This document shows positions 53,605 to 62,598 of a DNA stretch of 64,000 nt, one piece after another. The notes beneath the pieces were generated by a model, which saw only the letters and a program-made list of their open reading frames with translations, was not told where the DNA came from and ran no database searches. A program made the position numbers and the translations under genes. The first letter of the stretch is position 1. Each line of letters opens with the position of its first letter. This DNA comes from Paracoccaceae bacterium (GTDB taxonomy: Bacteria; Pseudomonadota; Alphaproteobacteria; Rhodobacterales; Rhodobacteraceae), in NCBI GenBank assembly GCA_022822495.1, contig JAJEBQ010000032.1, forward strand, positions 41,248 to 105,247, given 5' to 3'.

Positions 53605-53976
53605 TCAACATTATCGTATCACTTGGGAAGATGCCGAAGAAGGCCATAACAAGGCCCTTCTATTTGGTGGAGCACCCGGAATTCTGAATGAAAATGCCAT
53701 CAGGTCAGCGATAGAGCGTCCGTATAACGGATATTTCACTGAAATTCACTGGAAGGCAGCAGCTCTTGTTCACGCTATTGTTTCCAATCATGGATTTGTT
53801 GATGGAAATAAACGTACGGCGTTCATACTGATGAAACTTCTGGTAGAAAGAAGTGGGTATGCCCTCAGAGTTTTTGATGAGGAGGTTGCTGACATTATTG
53901 TTTCAGTTGCACGCGGAATAACTACTTTTAAAGAACTCGCAGAGTGGTTCCAATGCCACTTGATCAAAATTGCCTA
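53605..53976 (+). CDS. Doc/Fic-type toxin, start codon unclear
   Basis: The frame reads NQHYRITWEDAEEGHNKALL, then FGGAPGILNENAIRSAIERP, then HAIVSNHGFVDGNKRTAFIL. The last contains the Fic/Doc active-site motif H-G-F-V-D-G-N-K-R. In Doc, this fold phosphorylates elongation factor Tu; in others it transfers AMP. The frame is open back to a TGA near 53572, but it contains no ATG, GTG or TTG before the conserved part. The frame is +1 relative to the antitoxin, so it could be made by a rare start such as CTG or ATC, or by ribosomal frameshifting. Otherwise it is a recently broken gene. The ending ...KIA is at TAA 53974-53976. Confidence 0.75.
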
Positions 53977-54120
53977 ACTAGAAACTAAAGGTCTTATTAA
54001 CGTTTTGTTTTATCCAATAGAAACCAAGTCGTAACTACTCAGTAGTGTCCGGTGGCTTTCGCCCTATACCGGTGCCTCAATTCCTTACCTTGTCAACGTT
54101 TCCTCACCCCGCCCGTCAAA

Positions 54121-54147
54121 CCGAGCGTGCGGATTTCCCGCACTCGG
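54121..54147 (-). other. GC-rich hairpin, possible group II intron remnant
   Basis: CCGAGCGTGCGG / CCGCACTCGG on the plus strand pair (with a two-base bulge) around a short ATTTC loop; read on the minus strand the loop is GAAAT. The surrounding 100 bp is more GC-rich than the flanks and looks like conserved intron RNA. This is a weak, memory-based assignment. Confidence 0.35.
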
Positions 54148-54397
54148 CTTTCTTCTAAAATATCATGTCTTCTCCCGTCCCGACACACCGCCCTATTGGG
54201 ACGATTGAGAACTCGCTTCATTTGGTTCTTGATGTTACGATGAACGACGATGATTGATGCAACCGTACGGGGCCAGAGAACTTGGCGGTCATGTGAAGGT
54301 TAGCCCTCAATCTGGCTCGTTTGTCCTTAGACAAGGTCACTCTAACCATTCGGGGAAGGCATTAAATAGCCAGATCGAATCACAATTATGCGTAAAA

Positions 54398-54458
54398 AAC
54401 TCATCAGTTTGGCTGGACTTTTTACCTAAAAATGGGGCAATTCAAAAGCGATAGCCCT
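54398..54458. repeat. 61-bp dispersed repeat, copy 2
   Basis: Same length and orientation as 7503-7563, with blocks GGCTGGACT, AATGGGGCA and TTCAAAAGCGAT. It lies about 290 bp from the third member of the small coiled-coil family. Confidence 0.6.
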
Positions 54459-54749
54459 AGTATTGACAATCTCCCGGGTTTACATCAAAAAGGGAAGACT
54501 TTATTGTCTTCTTTAGGTGACTCACATCACATACAAAGGTCAGTATCCGAGGAGTTTTTAATAAATAAATGTGGTTAAATTAATATATTGAGGTGCCATA
54601 ATACCCGCCTTACTGTGTTGCCAAGACTGACTTTAGGAATATTTTGGAGGCTTTGGTTACCTCAAAGGGCCAAGTTAAGTTATGAAATGATAGATGAGAG
54701 GGATGTCGATCAGGCTATGGGCAGAGAGGGGGCACATAATTCCTTCTGA

Positions 54750-55025
54750 TCATGTCAGAATAAACCCTAGGATGGCAATACCTCCCACAATCAAACCGGC
54801 AATGGTTATGATCATTCTGGCTTCCCGTTTGGCCGCTTCGGTATTGTATCGTTCAATCGCATTGTTATTACGTTCAATGCCCGTCCGCATGTCCTTCAGC
54901 GTACAATCAATATTCGCCTGCATGGTCTTGAGGGTGCCATCAATATTCACTTCCATGATTTTGTAATCCTTCTCCAGAAGTTCAATTCTATGTTCGAGTT
55001 CGCGATTGTTGGAATCTTTTTCCAT
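54750..55025 (-). CDS. Small coiled-coil protein with C-terminal membrane anchor (family copy 3)
   Basis: A 91-residue relative of the protein at 7621. Shared blocks are NNRELEHRIELLEKDYKIME, DGTLK, and GIERNN. An internal duplication is visible (NIDGTLKTMQA then NIDCTLKDMRT), so the coiled-coil stalk is one 11-residue unit longer than in copy 1. The end is a membrane helix (MIITIAGLIVGGIAILGFIL). It starts MEKDSNNREL; a short element with inverted ends lies 54 bp upstream. The frame is intact. It has no adjacent partner gene. Function is unknown. Confidence 0.7.
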   Translation of the reverse strand: MEKDSNNRELEHRIELLEKDYKIMEVNIDGTLKTMQANIDCTLKDMRTGIERNNNAIERYNTEAAKREARMIITIAGLIVGGIAILGFILT

Positions 55026-55079
55026 AGCATGATAATATAGATTTGTTCATCTGACAAATCAAACCTTTATTTAGGGGTT

Positions 55080-55266
55080 TATATACCAAAGTCACATTTA
55101 GTTCTTGCATGTTTATTGGCACGCCTATTTATTGTGGTTTAGATCTGTATAAGTCTTTTATTACCTCTAGGATTAGGGCTTCTGCACGGTGAGGGGCGTC
55201 CGGGTTATCGACCCCAATGACCCATGAGATTGATGTTGGAAAACGATGATGTGACTTTGGTATATA
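55080..55266. mobile_element. 187-bp element with 18-bp perfect inverted ends (second MITE type)
   Basis: TATATACCAAAGTCACAT at 55080-55097 is perfectly inverted at 55249-55266. The match continues imperfectly outward (GGGGTT before, AATTCCCC after). No open frame fits between the ends. The ends differ from those of the 190-bp MITE. Only this one copy is in the window, so the assignment as a transposable element rests on its structure alone. Confidence 0.6.
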
Positions 55267-55556
55267 ATTCCCCTTTATTTCGATGATTCATCAGGTAGAC
55301 TAAAAAAGGGGGCTGGAGGTAAAGGTGATGGTTCTCCCCGTAGATTATCTAAAATTCATCAACAACTAGAAGTAACTTGGGATTTTGAAGAACTCAAACC
55401 TGATACAGTAATAAAAATGCTACCAAGTGAGTTTTCTAGATTCAAATAACGACTTTGACACTAAGCAAATTATACTTTGAATAGGCTTTTTTTCTTATCC
55501 TATTTTAGGAGGAATATACTTTTTTAACAATCAACCATTGCGAATACATTCCATTT
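55267..55556. other. Gene-fragment-like sequence and intergenic DNA
   Basis: A rightward frame reads LYFDDSSGRLKKGAGGKGDG, then LSKIHQQLEVTWDFEELKPD, and ends at TAA 55447-55449. It looks like the 3' end of a gene whose upstream part was cut off by the inverted-repeat element. I do not recognise the protein. No other feature is seen before the cytochrome peroxidase stop. Confidence 0.4.
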
Positions 55557-56924
55557 TCAATCCACCCTCAAACCACTAGGAATCTCTTCAGGACGCCCCA
55601 AATTTCCTTCAATACTTTCACTTCCAGTTAGGGTGTTCAAGAAAGAACTGAGGGCTTGAATTTCATTTTCTTCAAGATTTATTGGTTCTATATCAACGTA
55701 TTGTTTGTATCTGGCCATTTCTAAGCTATCTGAATGAATTATGAAATCAACCCCTTCAACTTTCTCAAACTCAGGTAAAATCAGTTGCGAGGAATCCCAG
55801 TTCTCAAGGCTTTCCAGGGGGTTCAGGTGGTGTTTAATGATGCCTTCAAGAGTTGCATAAGCTCCGTTATGCCCATAGGGAGCCGTTAGACTAACATTCC
55901 TTAGTGATGGTGTTCGGAATCTATAAGAATCCTCCAAACGATCACTTTCTGCCAGGCGACCTACATCTCGAACATGGAGATCAAACTTGCGTGTTCTACC
56001 AGGCCCAAAGGGAGGAATAGCCAAAGCATAAAATCCCTGATCAGTAAACAGCTTGCCACTATGACAAGAGGAACAATTGCCCTTGCCAAAGAAAATCCTC
56101 ATACCTTCCAATTCTTCGGGAGTTAGGGCATTTTTATTACCTTTCAAATAATCATCAAAAGGGCTGTCAAAACTCCGCCATTCACTGCCCATAAATGCCC
56201 CCAAGGCATTCGCCACGTGGGAAATATCAATATCCTTAAAGGAGTTTACATCCTCAAATGCCTTTATGAATAAAGGTTCATAGTCTGGAAAGCCCCTAAT
56301 TCTTTCAATGAGAAGTGGCCAACCATAGTCGATCCGCTGATTGACAGCCGGAGAAATTTCGTTCTCCTCAAGGTTGCCCATCATTTCAACTTCACCTATT
56401 AAAGGGAATAAGGATTGGACGGCCAAAAGGGAATTTAACCCATCAGGTAGAAACTCTTCTGCAGGTGTATTGAAGCCATTGCCATAATAATCATCGGTAC
56501 TTACTCTCCCATCATTGAATAATTGATGGATTTCCTTAGCACCCAGATTGAACAAGGCTTGCGAATTTCTGGGCATTCGTTTTCTGATGGTTTGGTTGTT
56601 TTCAGGTACAACACGATCATCTCCAATACCGATACCTCCCTGACCAAGACTCAATGACAAACCATCAGTAGTGTGTAAATCGTGATGATGGCATGTTCCA
56701 CAGGAAATATTTCGGTTACCAGACAGAATAGGGTCGTAAAAGAGTAATTGTCCCAATTTTGCCTGATTCTCATCAAATGGTAAAAAATCACTTTCATCAA
56801 GTTTCAGCGATTCCATCAAATCTTCCGAAAGGTGAAATTCACCAGATTTGGCGATTCCTGAAAATGCAAAAATCAGAAAAAACGCAAAAATTGGAAAAAT
56901 GCTAAAACGAACAAAATCAAGAAT
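55557..56924 (-). CDS. Di-haem cytochrome c peroxidase (CcpA/MauG-type)
   Basis: Periplasmic enzyme that reduces hydrogen peroxide with electrons from cytochrome c, or oxidises other substrates in the MauG branch. Two haem sites are seen: CGTCHHHDL and CSSCHSGKLF (C-x2-C-H). Between them are LFNLGAKEIHQLFNDGRVS and FLPDGLNSLLAVQSLFPLIG. The signal peptide (FVRFSIFPIFAFFLIFAFSG) is clear, but no ATG, GTG or TTG is placed right before it. The frame runs open to 57407 through non-homologous sequence antisense to the Sel1 gene. I give an approximate start at the ATT codon at 56924; the true start is uncertain and may involve a frameshift (an ATG exists in the neighbouring frame near 56990). Confidence 0.85.
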   Translation of the reverse strand: MLDFVRFSIFPIFAFFLIFAFSGIAKSGEFHLSEDLMESLKLDESDFLPFDENQAKLGQLLFYDPILSGNRNISCGTCHHHDLHTTDGLSLSLGQGGIGIGDDRVVPENNQTIRKRMPRNSQALFNLGAKEIHQLFNDGRVSTDDYYGNGFNTPAEEFLPDGLNSLLAVQSLFPLIGEVEMMGNLEENEISPAVNQRIDYGWPLLIERIRGFPDYEPLFIKAFEDVNSFKDIDISHVANALGAFMGSEWRSFDSPFDDYLKGNKNALTPEELEGMRIFFGKGNCSSCHSGKLFTDQGFYALAIPPFGPGRTRKFDLHVRDVGRLAESDRLEDSYRFRTPSLRNVSLTAPYGHNGAYATLEGIIKHHLNPLESLENWDSSQLILPEFEKVEGVDFIIHSDSLEMARYKQYVDIEPINLEENEIQALSSFLNTLTGSESIEGNLGRPEEIPSGLRVD

Positions 56925-56951
56925 TCTCGAAAATTGGAAAAATTCAAAAAA

Positions 56952-57440
56952 ATGAATTTCAGCAAAATCTTTAAAATCATCATTTTTCTCATTTTTGTGG
57001 TTTCCCGGCCAAGTATCGCTGATATTGAATACGCCCGGGATCTCATGGAAGCCAATAAATTTGAAGAGGCTATGGCAGAATTGCTTCCAGCTGCTCATTC
57101 CGGTAATGCTGATGCCGAAGAATTGATTGGCATCATGTATGCACTGGGGCTTGGAGTTCCCCAGGATGATGTCAGAGCTTTTGAATGGTATCTCAGATCC
57201 TCCATGAAAGCCCATCCTGGTGCGCAATCTGGTGTAGGCTGGTATTATGAAACAGGGAGAGGTGTGGAAAAGCCGGATATAGTAAGAGCCTATATGTGGT
57301 ACACACTTTCGGCTATAGGTGGCGACCCTGACGCCGAAATCAGTCTGGAATTTCTTGTTCCGAAAATGACGTTGGAAGAAATTAATCAAGGCAAAATACT
57401 GGTTCAAGATTATAGACCCTGGATGTATCCCTTAAGATAG
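56952..57440 (+). CDS. Sel1-repeat protein with signal peptide
   Basis: A secreted or periplasmic solenoid protein for protein-protein contacts. The signal peptide is MNFSKIFKIIIFLIFVVSRPSIAD. Then follow about three Sel1-like/TPR-like helical pairs: AAHSGNADAEELIGIMYALG, GVPQDDVRAFEWYLRSSMK, and then GWYYETGRGVEKPDIVRAYM. Each shows the A-x-x-x-L-G/A-x-x-Y-x-x-G pattern. ATG 56952 is preferred to TTG 56934 because it begins the signal peptide. It is divergent from, and partly overlaps, the 5' end of the cytochrome peroxidase frame. The partner is unknown. Confidence 0.8.
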   Translation: MNFSKIFKIIIFLIFVVSRPSIADIEYARDLMEANKFEEAMAELLPAAHSGNADAEELIGIMYALGLGVPQDDVRAFEWYLRSSMKAHPGAQSGVGWYYETGRGVEKPDIVRAYMWYTLSAIGGDPDAEISLEFLVPKMTLEEINQGKILVQDYRPWMYPLR

Positions 57441-57468
57441 CTCTTGGTAGTTCAATCCGACCAATTAA

Positions 57469-58161
57469 TTAAATGACCACCGGTTTGGCAAAACGTTTCA
57501 ATTCCCCAGTTTCTGGATGGCGTAAGGGTTCAGGACTGTACTGAATAAGATAAGCTCGACGATTTTTGCTGGATGTGTTTTCACCGGAACAATGCAGGGT
57601 TAAACTTGAAAAAACAACAACCGTCCCTTCAGGACCCAATACCTTTATACCCTCATCAGGACCCGTATAACCAACCAATTCCTTTGAATCCAAATCCCAT
57701 TCATGCGGGTCAATAAAATTCTTGTCTCGAAGGTTGCGTGAAATTATCCTGAGGCAACCGTTTTGTTCATTTACCTCATCTATGGCAATCCAGACACTCA
57801 CATAGGGTTTATGATCATAACCGACATAGGCACTGTCCTGATGCCAAGCAAAACTGGCTCCTGTTTCTGGACCCTTAACCACAAATTGTTCATTGAAAAG
57901 GTAAACTTTTTCTCCCATAACCTGGGTAGCGATCTTAGCTGGAGTTCCCGATAGAATAAAAGCTTCTAGATCTTCAAATTCCTCATGTCGATGAGCAAGA
58001 AACCTTCTTCGCTTACCCAAGCCGATTTCATGGCGGTCACCACCGCCATCGTCTATGGGTTCATCCAAGAGGGTGTCACAACACTGTGTGAGTAATTCCA
58101 AGTCGTTAGTGGATACAACACCCTCGTGAACGAAATATCCCTCATCCAAAAATCGATCCAC
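57469..58161 (-). CDS. PhyH family (phytanoyl-CoA dioxygenase-like) non-haem iron enzyme
   Basis: An iron(II)/2-oxoglutarate-dependent hydroxylase family member, cytoplasmic. The iron-binding H-x-D is FAWHQDSAYVGYD and the distal His is LTLHCSGENTSSKNRR, followed by the 2-oxoglutarate-binding Arg. The N-terminal LDEGYFVHEGVVSTNDLELL is a usual start. At 230 residues it is compact. It is the last gene of the leftward TRAP/deacylase run, 60 bp after dctP, so it probably oxidises the imported compound or its product. Confidence 0.88.
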   Translation of the reverse strand: MDRFLDEGYFVHEGVVSTNDLELLTQCCDTLLDEPIDDGGGDRHEIGLGKRRRFLAHRHEEFEDLEAFILSGTPAKIATQVMGEKVYLFNEQFVVKGPETGASFAWHQDSAYVGYDHKPYVSVWIAIDEVNEQNGCLRIISRNLRDKNFIDPHEWDLDSKELVGYTGPDEGIKVLGPEGTVVVFSSLTLHCSGENTSSKNRRAYLIQYSPEPLRHPETGELKRFAKPVVI

Positions 58162-58221
58162 TTTTATACCTGGATTACAGAAAACTGGAGGCCAAACAGA
58201 TTGGCCTCCAGATCATTTGAA

Positions 58222-59292
58222 TTAGTTTGTTACCGAAGAGTTGAGCATATCGATTTGGGCTTCAGCAGCAGCCGCCGCTTCAACCAATGCATCAAATACT
58301 TCTTGTCCACCTTTTACGTTTGATTTAAACCAATCGTAAACGGGAGCAGCTGCTTCCTTGAACATCTGCTTTTGGTCAGGTGTTGGTACATAGATGTTCC
58401 CACCGATTTCAACAAAATCAGCATAAGCCTGAATGGACTTTCTCTTAGGTGATGCGAAGGTGGCCTGTTGCAATTCGGTAAACCCGTTGGCAACAACCTC
58501 TCTGAGACCTGCAGGCATACTCATGAGTTTTTCATTGTTCATCCACCATAAGGCTCCCATGTAGGCATGTCCATCAAGAGTAATGTATTTAAGACCGGCG
58601 TCTGGGAATTTCATACCCATGATGTCGGTAATACCATTCTTGGAACCTTCGACAACACCAGTCTGGAAGGAAGTGAACAATTCAGGCCATGGAATCGGTG
58701 TTGGACTTGCACCCAATGCCTTAACCAACTCCTGTGGAAGATCAGCAACAACAGTTCTAATCTTCAAACCTTCCATATCAGAAGGTTCCTGAATGACCCT
58801 CTGAGTATTGGCAAAGTTTCTCCACCCACCGGTATTTCCAATGGTCATCAACCTGATGGTTCCATTGGAATCTTCCAGAGCCTTTTGGCGAAGAAGATTT
58901 ACAAAGTCACCCCGAAGAACGGTTTCGGCAACACGGTCATCTCTTAAAAGATAGGGCAGGTCGAAAATCTGGACATAGGGGAATATCCCTGCAGCTCCAC
59001 CTGAAGTGGAAATATATACGTCCATGGTGCCGTCTGATATACCCTGAAGACACTCAGCTCCGTTGGCACAGAGCTGGGTACCAGCAAAAATTTCTACTGA
59101 AATTGCCCCGTTTGAACGAGATTCTACATAGTCTTTGAAAACTACAATACCGTCGTAATCCTCATCGTTGAGGTCAGGGCCTACGACGGCCCTAAGGTTG
59201 TAATCGGCCGCGGTTACAGAACCCAGTCCAATCACCAACCCAAACAAAACTGCTATACCCCACTTGATAGGGTTAAACAATTGATTAAGCAT
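58222..59292 (-). CDS. dctP: TRAP transporter substrate-binding protein, DctP family
   Basis: Periplasmic binding protein that delivers an organic acid or similar compound to the DctQM membrane pair. ATG 59292 is chosen: AGGAG lies 7-8 bp upstream on the minus strand, and the protein begins with a signal peptide (MLNQLFNPIKWGIAVLFGLV, cut after VTAA). The longer frame to 59502 adds non-homologous residues. Family features are SGGAAGIFPYVQIFDLPYLL, MEGLKIRTV with the ligand-binding Arg, and GVVEGSKNGITDI. The product is about 356 residues. The ligand is unknown. Confidence 0.93.
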   Translation of the reverse strand: MLNQLFNPIKWGIAVLFGLVIGLGSVTAADYNLRAVVGPDLNDEDYDGIVVFKDYVESRSNGAISVEIFAGTQLCANGAECLQGISDGTMDVYISTSGGAAGIFPYVQIFDLPYLLRDDRVAETVLRGDFVNLLRQKALEDSNGTIRLMTIGNTGGWRNFANTQRVIQEPSDMEGLKIRTVVADLPQELVKALGASPTPIPWPELFTSFQTGVVEGSKNGITDIMGMKFPDAGLKYITLDGHAYMGALWWMNNEKLMSMPAGLREVVANGFTELQQATFASPKRKSIQAYADFVEIGGNIYVPTPDQKQMFKEAAAPVYDWFKSNVKGGQEVFDALVEAAAAAEAQIDMLNSSVTN

Positions 59293-59485
59293 ATTACTTT
59301 CTCCTAATAACACAAAAAACGGGAGGTAAAATATGTGACACATGGCCTGCCAGCCTTCACGTGAAAACTGGTATTCCCCCCACCCGTTTATTTTATAATT
59401 CCTTGGAAATGAGGTTGGTCTTATGCCAACATCAACCTTGACCTTATAATTAATGTAGTAAAAACTGCAACAATTATTTTTTGTA

Positions 59486-60775
59486 TCACCTAATAAACCC
59501 AAATAATTCAGGTATGAACAAAGATATTGGCGGGATATAGGTTATCATAAATATAACCAATATCTCGACAGCAAGGAATGGTAATATCGTCTTGGCCAGC
59601 GATTCAACTCTGACCCCGGAAATACTTGACGCCACAAATAGAACCAATCCCATTGGAGGTGTTACCAGACCCACGGTTAGGTTGACCGACATAATGATCG
59701 CAAAATGAACCGGGTGAACACCCATTTCAATAAATATTGGGGCTAATATCGGACCCAAGATAATAATGGCCGGACCTGCATCTAGAAACATCCCAACTAT
59801 GAAAAGGAGAATGTTGATAAGGAACAGCAGCACCAGGGGATTTGACGAGAGTGTAAGGACCCAGCCAGCCAGAATTTCAGGTAAATGGCTTAATCCTACA
59901 ATTGCTTTAAAGGCCATGGCTGCACCGACCAGTAATAAAACCACCGTTGATGATAATGCAGCCCGAACAAGTACATCTGGCAGATCTTTCCAGGTCATGG
60001 ATTTCAAAAGGAAAATACTTATTATCAAGGCGTAGGCCACAGCAATCGCTGACGCTTCCGTGGGGGTAAAGACCCCGGCCAAAATTCCTCCAAGAATTAT
60101 CACGGGTGTAAGTAATGGAAAAAAGGCCCGCATGGCAGCCTTCAATCTTTCACTCCAGGTTGCTCTTTGTGATGCTACAGGGAAATCGTTTTTCTTGGCG
60201 AGATAACCCGTGACGATCATCAGGCCCACGCCAACCATTAAACCTGGTATCATTCCGCCAAGAAAGAGTGCGGCAACAGATTCACCCATTACGTAGGCAT
60301 AAATTATCATGATGCCTGAGGGTGGTATGATTGGACCAATAACCGACGATGCTGCCGTAACTGCAGCTGCAAATTTTCTGGTATACCCATTTTTTTCCAT
60401 GGCCGGGATGAGCATTGATCCCAATGCCGATGTATCAGCCACAGCTGATCCAGAAAGCCCTGCAAACAACATGGATGAAAGAATATTGACGTGGGCAAGT
60501 CCACCCCTGAAGTGCCCCATCATGACTTGGGCAAAATCAACAAGCCGTCGGGTAATCCCTCCCCTGTTCATTAGCTCACCAGCCAGCATAAAGAAGGGAA
60601 TGGCCATCAGGGGAAATGAGTCTATACCATTGTATATATTGCGGTATAAAAAGGCGATATCTCTTTCTTGACCTATTCCCCACAAGACGAGGCCGGGTCC
60701 TGCCAACATGGCAAAAAATACCGGTACACCTATGAACAGGAAAACCAGAAACAGCGGTAGAAACAAAATCATCAT
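59486..60775 (-). CDS. dctM: TRAP transporter large permease, DctM family
   Basis: The 12-helix channel-like subunit of a TRAP importer, using a sodium or proton gradient. Signatures are GIDSFPLMAIPFFMLAGELM, GLSGSAVADTSALGSM and IIPPSGIMIIYAYVMGESV, and FTPTEASAIAVAYAL. The 429-residue length is normal. It lies 5 bp after dctQ in the same operon. It ends 194 bp before the dctP start. Confidence 0.95.
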   Translation of the reverse strand: MMILFLPLFLVFLFIGVPVFFAMLAGPGLVLWGIGQERDIAFLYRNIYNGIDSFPLMAIPFFMLAGELMNRGGITRRLVDFAQVMMGHFRGGLAHVNILSSMLFAGLSGSAVADTSALGSMLIPAMEKNGYTRKFAAAVTAASSVIGPIIPPSGIMIIYAYVMGESVAALFLGGMIPGLMVGVGLMIVTGYLAKKNDFPVASQRATWSERLKAAMRAFFPLLTPVIILGGILAGVFTPTEASAIAVAYALIISIFLLKSMTWKDLPDVLVRAALSSTVVLLLVGAAMAFKAIVGLSHLPEILAGWVLTLSSNPLVLLFLINILLFIVGMFLDAGPAIIILGPILAPIFIEMGVHPVHFAIIMSVNLTVGLVTPPMGLVLFVASSISGVRVESLAKTILPFLAVEILVIFMITYIPPISLFIPELFGFIR

Positions 60776-60780
60776 TAGCT

Positions 60781-61365
60781 TTACTCGGTCGCAGAAGAAA
60801 TTTTATCGTAGGGGCTAGGGTATTTGATATCAGAATTAAGCAGAGTGTGTAGCTGTTGAATTATCAATTCAATTCCAACGAGTACCATCAATACAAAGCC
60901 GGTAGGAAGTGACAAGTACATCCAGGCAAGTTTTATTCGTATTGATTCCATGCCAATCAAGTACAGAGGGATCTTTAATGAACTTGAGTTAAACAACCAA
61001 CCACTTGCAATGTGTTTATTGGCAAACCACAGAGCCACGAATAAGGTAAATAAACCTAGGACCAGGATCAGGAGGTTAAAAATACCACCCAAGGTTTTGC
61101 CCATAAAGTCCTTGATGATATCAATGGAGACAAAACTACCCCACCGATAGGCCGATGGCGCCATCAATCCTGTCATCCAGAGCATACAAAAGCGAGCAGC
61201 TTCATCAGGCCACGGGAGCGCATTATTTAGTATGTACCGAAAAAATACCTGTATCAAAATACAGATGACCATCAAACCAATGGCAAAAATGGCCAAAACT
61301 CGACACCAAGACAGGATTTTGGTCAGGATATTCCCATAGATTTTCACTAAGTCGAAAAACACCAT
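60781..61365 (-). CDS. dctQ: TRAP transporter small permease, DctQ family
   Basis: Four-helix membrane subunit that pairs with DctM. The first helix is VLAIFAIGLMVICILIQVFF. Between helices is the conserved LPWPDEAARFCMLWMTGLMA, with the E-x-x-R motif of the family. The 194-residue length is usual for DctQ. It lies between the amidohydrolase gene and dctM. Confidence 0.92.
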   Translation of the reverse strand: MVFFDLVKIYGNILTKILSWCRVLAIFAIGLMVICILIQVFFRYILNNALPWPDEAARFCMLWMTGLMAPSAYRWGSFVSIDIIKDFMGKTLGGIFNLLILVLGLFTLFVALWFANKHIASGWLFNSSSLKIPLYLIGMESIRIKLAWMYLSLPTGFVLMVLVGIELIIQQLHTLLNSDIKYPSPYDKISSATE

Positions 61366-61421
61366 CCCTTAGTTCTCAATCAAATTTTGCCTAAAAGATT
61401 TAAGCTGCTTAGGTTATAGGA

Positions 61422-62588
61422 TTAATCAAGAGGCAACCTTTGTTCAGCCATTTCAACCCACCATGAACATCCGTGGGGTATAATTTCATCGTTAAAGTTA
61501 TACTTAGGATGATGAAGTGGTGCTGATGCACCATTGCCAATTAGGATAAATGCGCCTGGTCTGGCGTTGAGCATATAGGAAAAGTCCTCGGCCCCCATTA
61601 AAACCGGATGATTGGGGTCAACTTTACTAGAGACTTTTTGGGCAGCATTTACTGCAAACTCTGTTTCTCTGGCATGGTTTTCCATAACCGGATACCCATG
61701 TTTATATTCGACCACGGCGGAACCGCCATAAGATGTGGCAATTCCTTCAGCGATCTCATGGATTCTCTTATAAACAGTTTCCTTTATATCTTTGTCCATC
61801 GTCCGTACTGTTCCTTTGAGCAAGACGTTCTGGGGTATGACATTGTTTGCCTTGGTATCTGTTTCAAAAGATGTAACTGAAACAACAACTGTTTTGACAG
61901 GATCAATATTTCTGGCAACTATGGTTTGTAAGGCAACCACAATATGTGAAGCAATAAGCGTTGTATCAACTGCTATGTCAGGTTGTGCGGCGTGTCCCCC
62001 CAACCCCTCAACCTTGATATGGAACGTATCTGCAGAAGCAAAAAATGGGCCTGGTCTGATCGCAAACTCTCCAATGTCCATATGTGGAGAATTATGCATA
62101 CCATAAACCTCATTGATGTTGAATTGTTCCATCATTCCATCATCAACCATCTCTTTGCCACCTCCTCCACCTTCCTCAGCGGGTTGGAAAATGACGGCGA
62201 TACGTCCATTGAAGTTTCTGGTTTCAGCAAAATATTTGGCTGCACCGAGCAACATTGCGGTATGACCATCATGGCCACAGGCATGCATGACACCTGGGGT
62301 TTTGGAGGCATAAGGTGCCGAGGTATCTTCTTCAATGGGAAGAGCATCCATATCAGCCCTCATACCTACCGTCTTGCCAGAGGTATTGGCACGACCATTG
62401 ATTATTCCTACAACCCCTGTACGACCAAGTCCCCGAACGATCTCATCACACCCGAATTCTTCCAGTTTCTTGGCAACGAAATCTGATGTTCTGAAAGTAT
62501 CAAACATCAATTCGGGATACTGATGGATATCCTGACGCCACTCACTGATTTCCTTTTGCATTTCTGAAAAGCGATTTCTAATAGCCAA
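61422..62588 (-). CDS. M20 family amidohydrolase (hippurate hydrolase-like)
   Basis: A metal-dependent amidase that removes acyl groups from N-acyl amino acids or similar amides. Metal and catalytic motifs are GMRADMDALPIEE, MHACGHDGHTAMLLGAA, FQPAEEGGGGGKEM and GAEDFSYML. At 388 residues it is of the usual M20D/AMA type. It sits 10 bp downstream of the argE-like gene and upstream of the TRAP genes. That suggests the transporter imports an acylated or amide-bound amino compound, which is then hydrolysed. The substrate is not predictable from sequence. Confidence 0.92.
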   Translation of the reverse strand: MAIRNRFSEMQKEISEWRQDIHQYPELMFDTFRTSDFVAKKLEEFGCDEIVRGLGRTGVVGIINGRANTSGKTVGMRADMDALPIEEDTSAPYASKTPGVMHACGHDGHTAMLLGAAKYFAETRNFNGRIAVIFQPAEEGGGGGKEMVDDGMMEQFNINEVYGMHNSPHMDIGEFAIRPGPFFASADTFHIKVEGLGGHAAQPDIAVDTTLIASHIVVALQTIVARNIDPVKTVVVSVTSFETDTKANNVIPQNVLLKGTVRTMDKDIKETVYKRIHEIAEGIATSYGGSAVVEYKHGYPVMENHARETEFAVNAAQKVSSKVDPNHPVLMGAEDFSYMLNARPGAFILIGNGASAPLHHPKYNFNDEIIPHGCSWWVEMAEQRLPLD

Positions 62589-62598
62589 CTTTTACTCC

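Larger units (their letters stand above)
53977..54749. other. Remnant-rich intergenic region with a strong hairpin and a 61-bp repeat
   Basis: No intact gene. At 54121-54147 is a GC-rich hairpin, on the minus strand CCGAGTGCGGGAAATCCGCA and onward, with a GAAA-type loop. Around it (54070-54240) sequence of a style I associate with group II intron remnants is seen, read on the minus strand, but no reverse transcriptase frame survives. The second copy of the 61-bp repeat is at 54398-54458. Confidence 0.45.

Noticed and set aside
56924..57407. N-terminal 160-residue extension of the cytochrome peroxidase
   Set aside because: It precedes a clear signal peptide, has no family similarity and is antisense to the Sel1 gene.
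59293..59502. N-terminal extension of DctP
   Set aside because: A signal peptide and a good ribosome site support the start at 59292.
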